Assembly: GCA_031310005.1 (NCBI GenBank)
Contig: CM062383.1
Coordinates: forward strand, 2,790,001 to 2,854,000
Origin: Dactylellina haptotyla
Taxonomy: Eukaryota > Ascomycota > Orbiliomycetes > Orbiliales > Orbiliaceae
Length of the DNA stretch: 64,000 nucleotides
Reading direction: 5' to 3'
Shown here: piece after piece, positions 35,905 to 46,983 of the stretch
How positions within the stretch are numbered: position 1 is the first letter of the stretch
Layout of the letters: the number at the start of each line of letters is the position of its first letter
The notes under the pieces: generated by a model
Database searches by the model: none
What the model was told of the DNA's origin: nothing
What the model saw: the letters and a program-made list of their open reading frames with translations, nothing else
Made by a program: the position numbers and the translations under genes

Positions 35905-38900
35905 TTACTCAGACATATCCTCAGGGCTCCCGGGTGCGTCTTCATCCTCTTCACTCTCGGGGGCATCCTCATCGCTGAACATGATCTCGTCGCTGATCTC
36001 GTCGAGGCGCTCCGGAATCGGAAAGATTGGTCCTATTAAGAGGTCGATAACTGCATCCTCGACACCTTCCGACATTCTGACGATCAACCGCTTGAGACGC
36101 GCTCGTCCAGCCGCATTGGGGAAAAGCCGGAACATCTCTATCGCTGCAGCTACTTCGAGCAGTGATAGGACTACTTGCACATCACTTTCGGACCAGGTGT
36201 GATCCAGTGCGCGTGCCGCGAGGGGATCAATATCTATATTATGCCAACCGTCCTTTCTTTCTCTGTTTGCCGCCTTTTCCGCCCTCAGAGCGCTAAGAGC
36301 GGCAATTGAATCCTCGCATAGATGATTGATAGTGATGTAGCTTAATTTTGGATCTCCATGAAAATTAAGGTTCAACTTTTTACTACGCGATTTCCGTTGC
36401 TTCAACGGGGCCTCCTGTGAGCATACTGTCCAAGCTTCCAGATAAACTGCGGCCAGCTGCTGTACCCTCGATGAGGGAGCGTAACCTCCATCACTGTTAG
36501 CCGCTAAAGGAGGTGCGTCTAGAAGAACTACATGACCGTCATTTGTTTTTCTGGACCGAGTGCTAACCATAAGTTGGAACCGAGACTCCTGGTCCTTAGG
36601 ACGAATCGATACTTCAACGTAGTTCTTCCTGTCCCGGTTCCCGTCTGAGATTTCTTTTAGATAGTCGATCCTGCCCACCCTCTTGCCATTTAGAGCCTTC
36701 CTCACAAAAGTCAAACCTCGCCCTGTAACCTCAGTTGTATACGGAAAACCTAATCCTTTGGTTTGGTCTGACAAAATTTGTGTAGTCCCACCATACAAAT
36801 GATGCTCCATATACAAAAGGCCTATATTGACACGATGGCGCCATTTGGTTTCAAACTTGTACAAATCAATGGTGCCCTCTCCGGGGTAAAAACTTATTTT
36901 AAGAGCCAATTCGAATAATTCTTTTCTATTCCCGTTTCCGTCTTGAGTCCATATCCATCGCACTGATACCCCCGATAAGCCAATAGGGAGATGTTTCAGT
37001 GGGTGCATTTGTTCTTGGAAAGCAGAAAAAAACGAAGCAACTGCTGATGATTCCGCTAGGCCTGACAGGATATACCAAAGCCGAACCCGCCGGTGCGACG
37101 CCATACTTGAACCTCTACTATTTCCATTTGCAGAGACTAAGCCCTTCTTCTGAGCCTTTGAATCCCGTCTGAATGTCGTTTTCGATCGTCTAGTCACAAC
37201 CAACACATCATTTACTATGAGATCATTATACGTCTCGTAAATAGTCTTTAATATTCGCTCAGTTTCGATGCTGACTTGGAGAAAGGTTATCAGCTTCAGC
37301 CCCTGGGGTGTTATACCCGCGTCGTTATGTGCATGTGTCCAACCCGCATATATGATCTCTCTCAAGAATTGAGAAAGAGCTTGTTGCATGAGATCTGATG
37401 GAAACTTTGGGTTCTTCAAGATGTATACTGCCCCAAATTTAGCTTGGCTCATAGCGAATTCGATTTGGTGCTCCTCTTTTTTTCTCGTTTTTGCCAAGAT
37501 GTTAGTACAAGGGCTGATAGTTCCACTAGTAAAGGCGCCTTCAATTGTATAATCTTGCGGATTGATCATGTCACGCAAATCGGAAAAAAAGTCCAATGTC
37601 CCAAGTATCCGTAAGAAATCTCCACTTGGACATTTTACATCACCTTTGTTAGTGAAATCATAGCGGGAGATTAGTTCGTTATCCTTCGCCGGATCGTACG
37701 AGTAGGAGGGACCTTTCCAGTCATGGGGGTCTTCATCCGGCGCGATCAACCGTAAATAGCCCAGCTCAACTTGGTATAACATGTCATTTACGCCTCTGTC
37801 AAATAAATTCTGGAGTTCGTCAGCGGAGACACTATCGCCATCAAAAACCCTTGGCAGTAATGATAATCCTATAAGTTTGTTGGCATTTCCGTTGTCGCTT
37901 CTGGATCTAAGTTCACTTGCTTCGTCCAAGCTAGGTACTCGTTCAAGAAGTATCTCGCCCCAACTCTCCTCTGAAGCGAACTGTACAAGAATAAAATACT
38001 CGTCGGTGCTCCTGGAGGCGCTGTGTTCTCCAAATTGGAGAATTTCTACTGAAGCGCCAACCAGCATATCTTTTCGCTCCTCCATCAAAGAGCGAATTGC
38101 GTTCCCTTCAATGCTTAGAACAAATTCGTCCCACATCCGGGCCCAACGTTCGTCTCCATCGTTTTTAAATGTTGTGACCCTATTTATATCTTTCTGGTTG
38201 TCTAGTTGCGTGTAGGTTTTGATCCATGAAACGGTATCTTTCTGGTTGTCTAGTTGCGTGTAGGTTTTGATCCATGAAACGGTTTCTGCCGAAACATCTT
38301 GGAAGGTCAGGTGCTGGACCTTTGACCAACCCTCATACGAAAACCAAGCTGAAAAGAGGACTTTCCCCATAGTCTTGGAAAGGATATAATTAGATATTCG
38401 ACGACTTGTTTCGCTCTCGCTTGGCCTGTAAAGGCTATTTAGAACGATATGTTTCTCTTGTGAAGATATTGAGAGCTTGTAAGTGTAATCAAGGTTCAAA
38501 GCGTCCAGCGAATCGAAATTTTGAGAAACTTCGAGAAAAGAATGTTCATGTAGAGCACTTATTTGGTGGTAAGACGGATTTTCAGAGGATTTGTATACAG
38601 TTTGCTCTTCTAGAACTTCTTGAAGAGGATTCCTCACAATGCTTGCGGTAGTGAGAGATATTTGAAGTGGCAGCATCAACTCATCGATTTCCATTGCTAC
38701 GAGATTTCGGTTGAGCTCGTGTATGTTATATTCTGTTTCGAGATTCGATCCTTCGATATCCTCGCGGTGTTCTTTCTCAGTAATAGCGGGAGTCAGTTTT
38801 AAAAGAATCGAAGCTCGTTTAACTTCCGATTCTAGTTCCGCGGAATCCGAAAACATCGAATGAAATATTACTTCAATACTCGTAATCCTCGCTCCTCGCA

Positions 38901-40958
38901 TACCTCTTGGGAAGGTTGAAATCATGTCGACAATAGCTTGGACTTCCTTAATACCTAGCAGGCCGTACCAAATGTGCATATTCTCTTCATCAAAATCTTC
39001 CAACCGGAATGTAACAGGATTTTCGTATACTTCTGAGTTCTTTCCATCTATCCTATATAAGTATCCTAGAATTGCTAGGGTTTCCACGCTTTCGATATTC
39101 CATATTGTGACAAATTGCAAATTTGATTTTGGTGTATGAGTCCGAGCTATGCGACCATCTATGTTAAGCTCGCGCCCTGAGTGAACATTTGTCCCGATAC
39201 TCCAGGACTGATACAGCCAACTGACCAAGTGGGAGCTACTGAACGCCTCCGTGCTCCACCATAGTGCTAAATGTTTATCTTCTTCAGATGAGCTAGTACG
39301 AAGAACGGTACGAGTCCGTCGTCCTGAAAGAAGCTGCACTAAATGGACCTTTCGATAGGTCGGGTTGTTTCCGATCCAGATGAGCTAGTACGAAGAACGG
39401 TACGAGTCCGTCGTCCTGAAAGAAGCTGCACTAAATGGACCTTTCGATAGGTCGGGTTGTTTCCGATCTTCACTTCTGGATCGTTGCCCTCCCGCCAGTT
39501 TATTTTTTCGGAAAGATACTGAAATGGATACAACTGACCTCCGCTCCAAGAAATATCAAATCTAAAATCATGACCAATATTCTCGGGCAATAAGTCTTTA
39601 TCCCTAGGTTGGAGTAACCGAGATTCTCCCCTCAGACGATTTTGCTCTGCTAATCTTCCTAGCCGGCTAGATTTGGACAATCGATCCTCCAAGACTTTTT
39701 CGGAGTACAAATCTACACGAAAATACTTGCTACTTCCAGGTACTCCGTCATTGGTGGCACTATTTTCTTTCCCTTTCCCTTTATCAGATTCACGCCCCTT
39801 CCCTTTACCTTTCCGGGGGCTATTTCCATCTTTTGTACCATCATCTATTTCAGTCGTATCCGGTTCAGTACTACCATAATCTTTGGGTTTTGCTAGTGTT
39901 AGAAAAACCTGAATCATCGGGGATTGTCTATCCCTCACGCCAAGATATTGTATCTCGGATATGTAGGCGTCACGAAAATGCGTATTGTATGAATACAGCA
40001 TCGTAACACAATATGATATTTCATCGGTCCCGATCAATGCGCTCCATACCATTTGAAGCTTCTCATCGCCGACTACAGGCCGGGACAGCTTAAATTCGTG
40101 TCCCATAATACCCTTTATACCTGGATTAATCATAGCTATTGCACACATCATCGCGTCGAGTGTTTCTTGCCTTTTAATCCCGGTGATAGTGATATAGCTT
40201 AATTCTGAGTTTTCCTTCGCATGTGCTGTCCATGAAAGAAACATCAAATCAGGTATCGCCTTGGAATATTTGGGTAACTTCATCCAACCATCATATACAA
40301 TGCCTAGATGGTTGTTCTCTATCGATGAAAACGCAAAGAAAATAGGCTTTGGTGCAGCACTGTTTACAACCAGATCTGATTTTCTGAAGACTTTTTGCTT
40401 TTTTAAGATGCCCGTGGCCTCTAAAATCCCGAACAAAGGCTGCGGGGGGAAGTTGTAGAGAGTTCCATCGTCCGCCGCTGGCGAGATATCAGATAAATAA
40501 TTATTTCGAGAACTAACCAAATCGGTTCTTCCTTCTCGGATATGGGCGTCCAAAGCAGTCAAAATCTCCCCATGGGCAACAGCATTGTCGAAAGCAGCCT
40601 GTGTTCTTTTGGCCTCTGTTAACTGTTTCTTCCTTACTGGGTCCTCGTCGACGGTATCGTCTTCGCCAGGGCGCTTTTCGCCGACTCTCTTATGGAGTTT
40701 TCCGGGATAAACTCTACTTCTAGAAGGCAGAGCAAAGTCTTTATCTTTTATGGACGTAGAGGGTGAGATTTCGGCGTCTTGGAGTAACCCATAATATCGT
40801 CGCGCTACATATCGTTTGGGAGTCGACTGCTTATTCTCGAATGTGCGACCTTCCGATACTGGTTGATGAACATCTTGGGGTTTTATTGTAGCTGCTTGGT
40901 AAGTAGCCGAGATGCATAATAGCAAAAGAACACAATAATTTTTCGAGTAGAGAATCAT
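35905..40958 (-). CDS. Giant secreted protein of unknown family, left paralogue; frame split by a tandem duplication
   Basis: Two open frames on the minus strand, 40958-39339 and 39339-35905, cover what is clearly one gene. The first starts with a signal peptide (CVLLLLCISATYQA) and ends in non-conserved residues just after the duplicated DNA. The second has no ATG at its beginning and runs on in register with the right-hand paralogue. The cause is an exact 92-bp tandem repeat (39285-39468), not a multiple of three. The duplicated region offers a 68-nt intron at 39324-39391 (gtacta donor, cttctttcag acceptor). Using it gives join(35905..39323, 39392..40958), 4,986 nt, 1,661 residues, with eight extra residues. 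If it is not spliced, the gene is broken. Modules with W..L.G..E and L.YITI...  signatures repeat along the chain. The function is unknown. Confidence 0.75.
38187..38282. repeat. 48-bp tandem duplication, in frame
   Basis: Two identical 48-bp units (38187-38234 and 38235-38282) encode a doubled 16-residue block, DTVSWIKTYTQLDNQK. The frame is kept. The paralogue at 42244-46983 has no doubled block here. Confidence 0.95.
39285..39468. repeat. Exact 92-bp tandem duplication
   Basis: Units 39285-39376 and 39377-39468 are identical base for base. The length is not divisible by three, so the duplication shifts the frame of the gene it lies in. On the coding strand each unit contains one AG|GT and also a GTACTA donor-like and a CTTCTTTCAG acceptor-like sequence. 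Confidence 0.97.
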
Positions 40959-42243
40959 ATTGAACTGTTCGAGAAAGTGTGATTTCCCGCATGCATGGGC
41001 TGACGCTATGTTTATTAAATAGAGTGATAAACTGACGTGGTATATACAGCGATAAAATATGATATTGTGCCAGAAGATTTAAAATTCTGCCAAAATATTT
41101 TAGGCTACATTTCATCTCTGTATGTATGGTTGGTGGCGAAGGGCATTAGCCTTTAAGCTGTCACATTTCTCATACCGTTGCACAGGTGTATGATTGTTGG
41201 GTTTCTGACAAGCTCTGTTGGGACGATTTGAGATCTTGAAGCCTATTTATGGGTTTCTAGATTAAGCCAACATGCCGGGTTTTCCAGTTTTGATCGAACC
41301 CTCCTGCAAATCAAATGTGGCAGTCTAGCTTGCTATAACTGGGCACCGACACAGTAAAGTTAGCCAATATTATTAATGGGTGGAGGAAATATGTATTCGA
41401 AACTTTAGGTACATATATATAGGAATACGTTTCGAAGGTTTCTACTTATCCTTGTGTTCGCGAAGCCATATTGGAGTTTATGGAAGATTTGTTGCTTAAC
41501 TTGTTTTTACCGCTCAACCGCTAAATAACATTCTGAAACGCAACAGAAATAGGTAGGATCCTTTCAACTAACAGTTGTCGAGTTTCAACTTTATTCTATC
41601 AATTAAAAATTCAGTAGTTGACGAAACCGGGAGCTAACTAATTCCTTTCGTCCAGCTGATCTCAGTCTTATAGGATTAATTGTACGAATATTCGATTGTA
41701 TTATATATCTTCCGTAAAGTCATTCGCCGACAGTACTAAGGCCAAGCTGTTATTAAGATGCGAATGCTGTCATCTCCTGAGTTTCGGAATAGGTGTGGTA
41801 ATGAGAATCGCCCATATTCTTGTATAAAAGAACTGGTAAGAGTCGACGTCATGAGATGACGAATAACGAAAGTGAACCCGAATCCGGGATATCAAATATG
41901 GAAAGACATATAGCCAAGTTCCTCCGATCGAAAGCGTCATCTGATAAGTAATCTTATGTCTTGTGAGATATTTTGGCATGTGGAAGTAGGGATCCAATAC
42001 CTCCTAGAACTAAATATGAATTTCGATGCCAATTCCGGACGGTAGTAGTATTGTAGAAAATTTGCTGGTAGGAAAATGTAGTTTCGATATTTTATATTAA
42101 TTTAATTTATTCGAAATTGATGACCGAGCCTAAATAGACGGTATTAAGAAAAGCATCTGACCTAATGAAAAGGTTTAGGAAAACTAGAAATAGGACCGAG
42201 AAGCGAAAAAAGGTAAAAAAAGCAACTAAAGAAAAGAGACCAT
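40959..42243. other. Intergenic region between the giant paralogues
   Basis: 1.3 kb, AT-rich. It should carry the promoter of the left paralogue and the 3' end of the right one. No gene is seen. Confidence 0.5.
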
Positions 42244-45200
42244 TTATTCGATATTCCCCTCTGGCTGATTATCATAACCTCCTTCGAAATTGCCGATGTC
42301 ACCTATGGGAAATGCAGATACGATCCTGACTTGAGAATCTAGTTCAAGGACTATTCTTACTAAACCATTTTCTTCTTGAATAACAAGTATACGTCGAATT
42401 TTTCTTTGATTAGTTGCATTCGGATACCTCTCTAGCATATAAGCAACAGCCGAAATTTCAAATGAACCTAAAAGAGCTACCCGAGCTAAAGCTTGGCCTT
42501 CTTTCAGCCGACCGTTTTCAGCAGCTCCCTCTACTTCAATATTTATGTCGAAATAAATCAAGGGCATCGGTGGAGGGTTTGCTCCCTGTGGTACTAAGTT
42601 TTGAGTCCAAAGATTATCCACTATTTGTAGCGTCTCCGTGCATAGGCGCTCCAGAATAATGTAATTTAGATCCCGACCAAGTAGCGAATATCTTCTCCAA
42701 ACTTCGAAGAAAACTGCCGATAATTCTACACGTCCCCGCTCGACGGATGGAGCAGAATTTCGATCGATGCCAGGTAAACTTGGAGATCCTCTGAAAATTA
42801 TATGTTCACCGACTCCCATTGGATTCATCATAAATTCCCAACGATACTCGATATCTCTTCTGCCAACTTCAATAGTCCTATGATTTTCTGATAAAAACGC
42901 ATTTGTTATTTTGGTTCTCATTCCCATTCTGTGAATGAAGGTTCGGTAGTTTTGCCATAAGGTTCGTAGAGGCGTATCTCCCGTTTTTTCTTTTAAATAA
43001 TAGAGTGTCGGATCAAGAAATATATAATCCGGCGCCCTCTCTAATCCACCTCCGTACATTTGACTGAGTAGGATCCTTAGAGAAAGGGTGTCATCCTGGA
43101 ACCAAGAGTATGTATTTGTCGCTAAGGATGTACGAGAAGCTTTGATTACTTGGGCTCCAGGCGGTTTTAAGCTTATCATCACTTCCGTCTGCATAAACTT
43201 TGAATTTAAAACATTCTCTCCAGGCCATCTTATCGCAATCCGTGCTATTGATCTGATTCTGTGCTGGTTCCGATTCATATTTGGTGCATATTTCAAAAAT
43301 AGTTTGTTGATAGCGGATATCTCCCATAAACTGAGAATACGCAATAAAATTTTCACCTTTCGAGCGCGTTCATTATTTGAGAATATATCTTGCTCCTGAG
43401 GTAAGGGTAGATACTCAACGAATTCGGGGGATGCTTCAAGGATCAGGAAACCACTTGCTCCAATGAGGTCTCGGTTCTCGTTGTATATAAGATTTAAGAT
43501 TCTATTGCTTTGTTCGGCAAAGCTGAGAACAGAAACGACATGTACTCCAATTTCTCCTCCTTTTATTGCGGTTGCAGAGTAACTGTTTTCAGAATACAAG
43601 TGGGTCCAGGTAGCGTACATCGCATCTGCGAGACTCATCGCTGGATCTTCTGACTTTGGTATAGAAGGGACATCCATGATACAAATATGACCTGCGGATC
43701 TACGGGTCGCTATCATATAGGTATCCGCCTTACCCTCCGGAGACCTGGCGTTGACAGAGGTATAGATATGGTTTCTCTGGCCGTCTAAATTCCCTTGCTT
43801 CTTGGTGTTTGAAGAAATCAATAATTCTGGCGATGTTCTTTTTGGAATGAAGGTCGGTTCTTGTGCTAGAATCGCTCTAAGGAAACTATCAGTTTTATCA
43901 ACTGGACTGGCAACCGTCCCTTTATCTAGAAACTCGAACATCGCAGTGAGCTGAACGTCATGATGAGAATCATGGCTATAGCCATGGGTGCTGTACCATG
44001 ATGGTGGCTGCCACCCTCTAGCCTGGAGTGCTATTTTGAAGAACTCTATTCGATTTTCAGCTCCTTTCAAAAACGCTTTATGCCCTACGATGGAATCTGG
44101 CTCATAAACCTCTTCATCTTCTTCAACTTCCCGTTCCCAGGGCTGAGGAAATTTGGACAGCGGTATAAACAGAAAGTAAGAACCTAAATCTTCGTCTAAA
44201 TGTCGACCGATTTGTATCTTTCGGACCGTCATACTACTGAGGGCTTTCTGGTGTCGAACCTGAATGTATTTCAATGCTCGGCCCTCTGGGGCGTCTTGAT
44301 AGAATGCGTTCAATACATTGCTCCAGTAATCTTCATCATCATTAGCACTGGGCAGAGTGATTACTTCACCATTATCCAACGCTACTCCTTGATCAGCCGA
44401 AAGAATGCCTTTCAGTACTTCCAGTCCGGTGCTAGATATTCCCTGGAAACTAAATTCCGAAATTTTAGAAAGACCCTCCTGAGAAAACCATGCGGTAAAC
44501 ATATTTTTCCCTAAATTTGGGTAAACATTCTCCTCCTTCATTGGCTGAGGACCCCGTTTCCCTGCTGGTGGAGTAATACTTTTGAATAATAGATGTTGCT
44601 CTTCCGATGACATCGCGAAGTGGTAGGTATAATCATCTGTATTTCCGCTTCCGTCACCTTCTCTAGCTATCGAGTCGACTAAATCGATCTCAACATAAGA
44701 AGGGCCTGCTGAAGGCTCGTAATCTGTTCGGCCATTGAGAGAACTTAGAATCGGATTTGGTATTACTGGTTCAGTTGCTAGCTTTATAGGAGGCAGCGGT
44801 TCGTCAAGGTTGATGTTAAATTGTAACAATTGCTGTGACAAAATTTTGTTTGCTCCTTCACTGTCATATAGCTCTGGATCAGAATCAGAACTCGTCGTTA
44901 AACCGATAATTATAGATACACCGGATATAGATTTAACGCTCTCGAAAGGGGCGTGGAATAGAAATCTGATCGTTTCGATCTTGGCCTTCCTCATTCCTAC
45001 TGGGTTTTTGTAGCACATATAATTGATCTCGCTTACTTCTTCCGTTCCTAGGAGTGCATTCCAAGCTTCGAAGTGAGCAGGATAATCGCCGTCTTGAGGT
45101 TCTCCCGTCCGGGAAATTGAGAAAGAAAAGAGTACACCGGGCTGAGTACCGTATCTATTAGTATATAGCTGGTGTAGTATAATAATCGTCCGTTTATTCT

Positions 45201-46983
45201 CTACATTCCACAATGTAATGTGTTTTAATGGTACTGCGGGCTTAGTTATAGCCAGCAACTTAGACCAACTATCAGGTGTGGCTCCAGGATTTTCGAGATG
45301 GTTGGATCCAAAAACCCAGCACATATATGCCCAAGTTGAGAGCATTCCTTTATATTCGTCAGATATTGTTCCCCAGAAAGCGAAATGCCGATCTTCCGCA
45401 GAAGCACTGGCTCTGAAGATCGTATGCATCCGATTACTGGGAAGTACCTGCACTATATTAGACTTTCTCCATGTAGCTGCGCGAGTCATTCTCCTTTCGT
45501 CGTGAACCCATGTGTTTACCGAGCCTGGGGCCTCTAAAGATTGTAGAAAGTGATCAAAAGGGTATGTTTGGCCTCCAGTCCAGGCATAGTCGAATAAAAG
45601 TCCCAAGGGAAGATCCGCAGTCGGTAAGTCATGCAACTCTGCGCCATCCCCGCCCCATTGTATCTCAGCCTCGAGAGCATCCTTCCAGTTCTGCTCCCCA
45701 TTTTTAAGCGCAGTTGAGTATACCGTATCTATGTACCTCTTATTTGGAGACGATCCTGATGCCTCAGCCTCCTTCCCAGTGGTTTCTGTAAACTTCCGCA
45801 CCTCCAATACAACATATGGACTTGTCCCAGGACCGTCTTGGTCTACTGATCCACCGGCTGGAAGAATAAAGTGAATAGCAGTCAATTCAGCATCATGCAA
45901 GCCCCCTTGGTATATATAGAGCATCTTACAAAGGGTCCAAATTACACGTGTGCCTCTAAGTGCGTTCCAGATTTCTTGGGATGCCTCAGATCTCTGAGAA
46001 TCATCAACATACATCGAAGCTGGTGTATTGAATTGCGGGGTATTCGGAAAGACTTTCTGATATACCGTCTGAAGAACTTCCCTTGTGTCTGGGTCGTTAA
46101 TATTTGTGATACTAATATACTGTAAGTCATTTTCTTGATCATTTTCGCCTAGCCAGCAGCGATATAACATATCGCAAACATTATTTTGTTCGTCTAGTGG
46201 GAGGATATCCGTTACAGTCTCGTCATCTCCGCTCCATTGTATTAGCATGTGCTTATCTTTTATAGAAATCCACGTCACAAAGAGTGTATTCCTAGGCGCG
46301 CCCTCGTCGCTTTGAGGTTTGTTCACTAGTCCCACAAATTGATAGGAATCTCCATTTTTGATTATTTTATCAGCAAGACTCAATTGCTTTAGAGAAACCA
46401 AAGCCTCATCTGGATATTGTATTTCACCAGCGGGTGAGATTTCAACAATCCTTGCAACTTGTATCTGGCGATCTTGCGGGTATTGAAGGAATTCCTCGCC
46501 TCTATACAGCGCTTCTTCTTCTATCTGCTCCAAAGCTCTATCTATGGAAGCTTGATATTTGTCAACTTTATGTTGCTTTGAAGGCCGTTGACCATCCCCG
46601 TCATGACTGCCAGGACGCTTTTCGTTTGCCCGCTTAGTGAAGTCACCCCAGCTTTTAGTTTCCTCGCTTCTTTCAAAGCTTTCTTCAAATGCGCACCGAC
46701 GGGGCTCATATTTGGAACTAGCCTTTCCCTTCGAGGCTCCATCGTAGAAACTATAACTTGGCAATTCTGAGACATCCTGAGGACAGGAGATCTGGGATTG
46801 GTGCGTGGCTCGTATAGCTAAGCTATGGCTGTCTAAAGAGGTACTTAAGGGTGGAGGTTGGGGATTTCGCCGGAGCCGAGATTGTGGTAGTGTGCGGGCA
46901 TCAGATGTACTCAAATGCCCAAGGGTAGCGAGAAAGGTAAGAAAAATCGAGAAATCCAAGAATAGATCGAAAAGAAGAATCAT
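42244..46983 (-). CDS. Giant secreted protein of unknown family, right paralogue (intact)
   Basis: One intronless exon of 1,579 residues. The N-terminus is a signal peptide (LFLDFSIFLTFLATLGHLSTSDA). A basic KRANEKRPG motif follows near residue 120, then at least six modules built on the same plan. Each module has a strand such as HMLIQWSG or HFAFWGT, a tryptophan helix, a signature like LQYISITNINDPDTREVLQ or LKHITLWNVENKRTIIILHQLY, then WNALLGTEEVSEI, then a second strand such as AKIETIRFLF. No membrane span and no known catalytic motif are visible. It is collinear with the left paralogue from the signal peptide to the last module (ERYPNATNQRKIRRILV versus RLFPNAAGRARLKRLIV). I do not recognise the family. 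Secretion is inferred from the leader only. Confidence 0.88.
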   Translation of the reverse strand: MILLFDLFLDFSIFLTFLATLGHLSTSDARTLPQSRLRRNPQPPPLSTSLDSHSLAIRATHQSQISCPQDVSELPSYSFYDGASKGKASSKYEPRRCAFEESFERSEETKSWGDFTKRANEKRPGSHDGDGQRPSKQHKVDKYQASIDRALEQIEEEALYRGEEFLQYPQDRQIQVARIVEISPAGEIQYPDEALVSLKQLSLADKIIKNGDSYQFVGLVNKPQSDEGAPRNTLFVTWISIKDKHMLIQWSGDDETVTDILPLDEQNNVCDMLYRCWLGENDQENDLQYISITNINDPDTREVLQTVYQKVFPNTPQFNTPASMYVDDSQRSEASQEIWNALRGTRVIWTLCKMLYIYQGGLHDAELTAIHFILPAGGSVDQDGPGTSPYVVLEVRKFTETTGKEAEASGSSPNKRYIDTVYSTALKNGEQNWKDALEAEIQWGGDGAELHDLPTADLPLGLLFDYAWTGGQTYPFDHFLQSLEAPGSVNTWVHDERRMTRAATWRKSNIVQVLPSNRMHTIFRASASAEDRHFAFWGTISDEYKGMLSTWAYMCWVFGSNHLENPGATPDSWSKLLAITKPAVPLKHITLWNVENKRTIIILHQLYTNRYGTQPGVLFSFSISRTGEPQDGDYPAHFEAWNALLGTEEVSEINYMCYKNPVGMRKAKIETIRFLFHAPFESVKSISGVSIIIGLTTSSDSDPELYDSEGANKILSQQLLQFNINLDEPLPPIKLATEPVIPNPILSSLNGRTDYEPSAGPSYVEIDLVDSIAREGDGSGNTDDYTYHFAMSSEEQHLLFKSITPPAGKRGPQPMKEENVYPNLGKNMFTAWFSQEGLSKISEFSFQGISSTGLEVLKGILSADQGVALDNGEVITLPSANDDEDYWSNVLNAFYQDAPEGRALKYIQVRHQKALSSMTVRKIQIGRHLDEDLGSYFLFIPLSKFPQPWEREVEEDEEVYEPDSIVGHKAFLKGAENRIEFFKIALQARGWQPPSWYSTHGYSHDSHHDVQLTAMFEFLDKGTVASPVDKTDSFLRAILAQEPTFIPKRTSPELLISSNTKKQGNLDGQRNHIYTSVNARSPEGKADTYMIATRRSAGHICIMDVPSIPKSEDPAMSLADAMYATWTHLYSENSYSATAIKGGEIGVHVVSVLSFAEQSNRILNLIYNENRDLIGASGFLILEASPEFVEYLPLPQEQDIFSNNERARKVKILLRILSLWEISAINKLFLKYAPNMNRNQHRIRSIARIAIRWPGENVLNSKFMQTEVMISLKPPGAQVIKASRTSLATNTYSWFQDDTLSLRILLSQMYGGGLERAPDYIFLDPTLYYLKEKTGDTPLRTLWQNYRTFIHRMGMRTKITNAFLSENHRTIEVGRRDIEYRWEFMMNPMGVGEHIIFRGSPSLPGIDRNSAPSVERGRVELSAVFFEVWRRYSLLGRDLNYIILERLCTETLQIVDNLWTQNLVPQGANPPPMPLIYFDINIEVEGAAENGRLKEGQALARVALLGSFEISAVAYMLERYPNATNQRKIRRILVIQEENGLVRIVLELDSQVRIVSAFPIGDIGNFEGGYDNQPEGNIE

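Noticed and set aside
39285-39468. The 92-bp repeat as part of a transposon.
   Set aside because: Both copies are coding sequence of the host gene, with no terminal repeats or target-site duplication.
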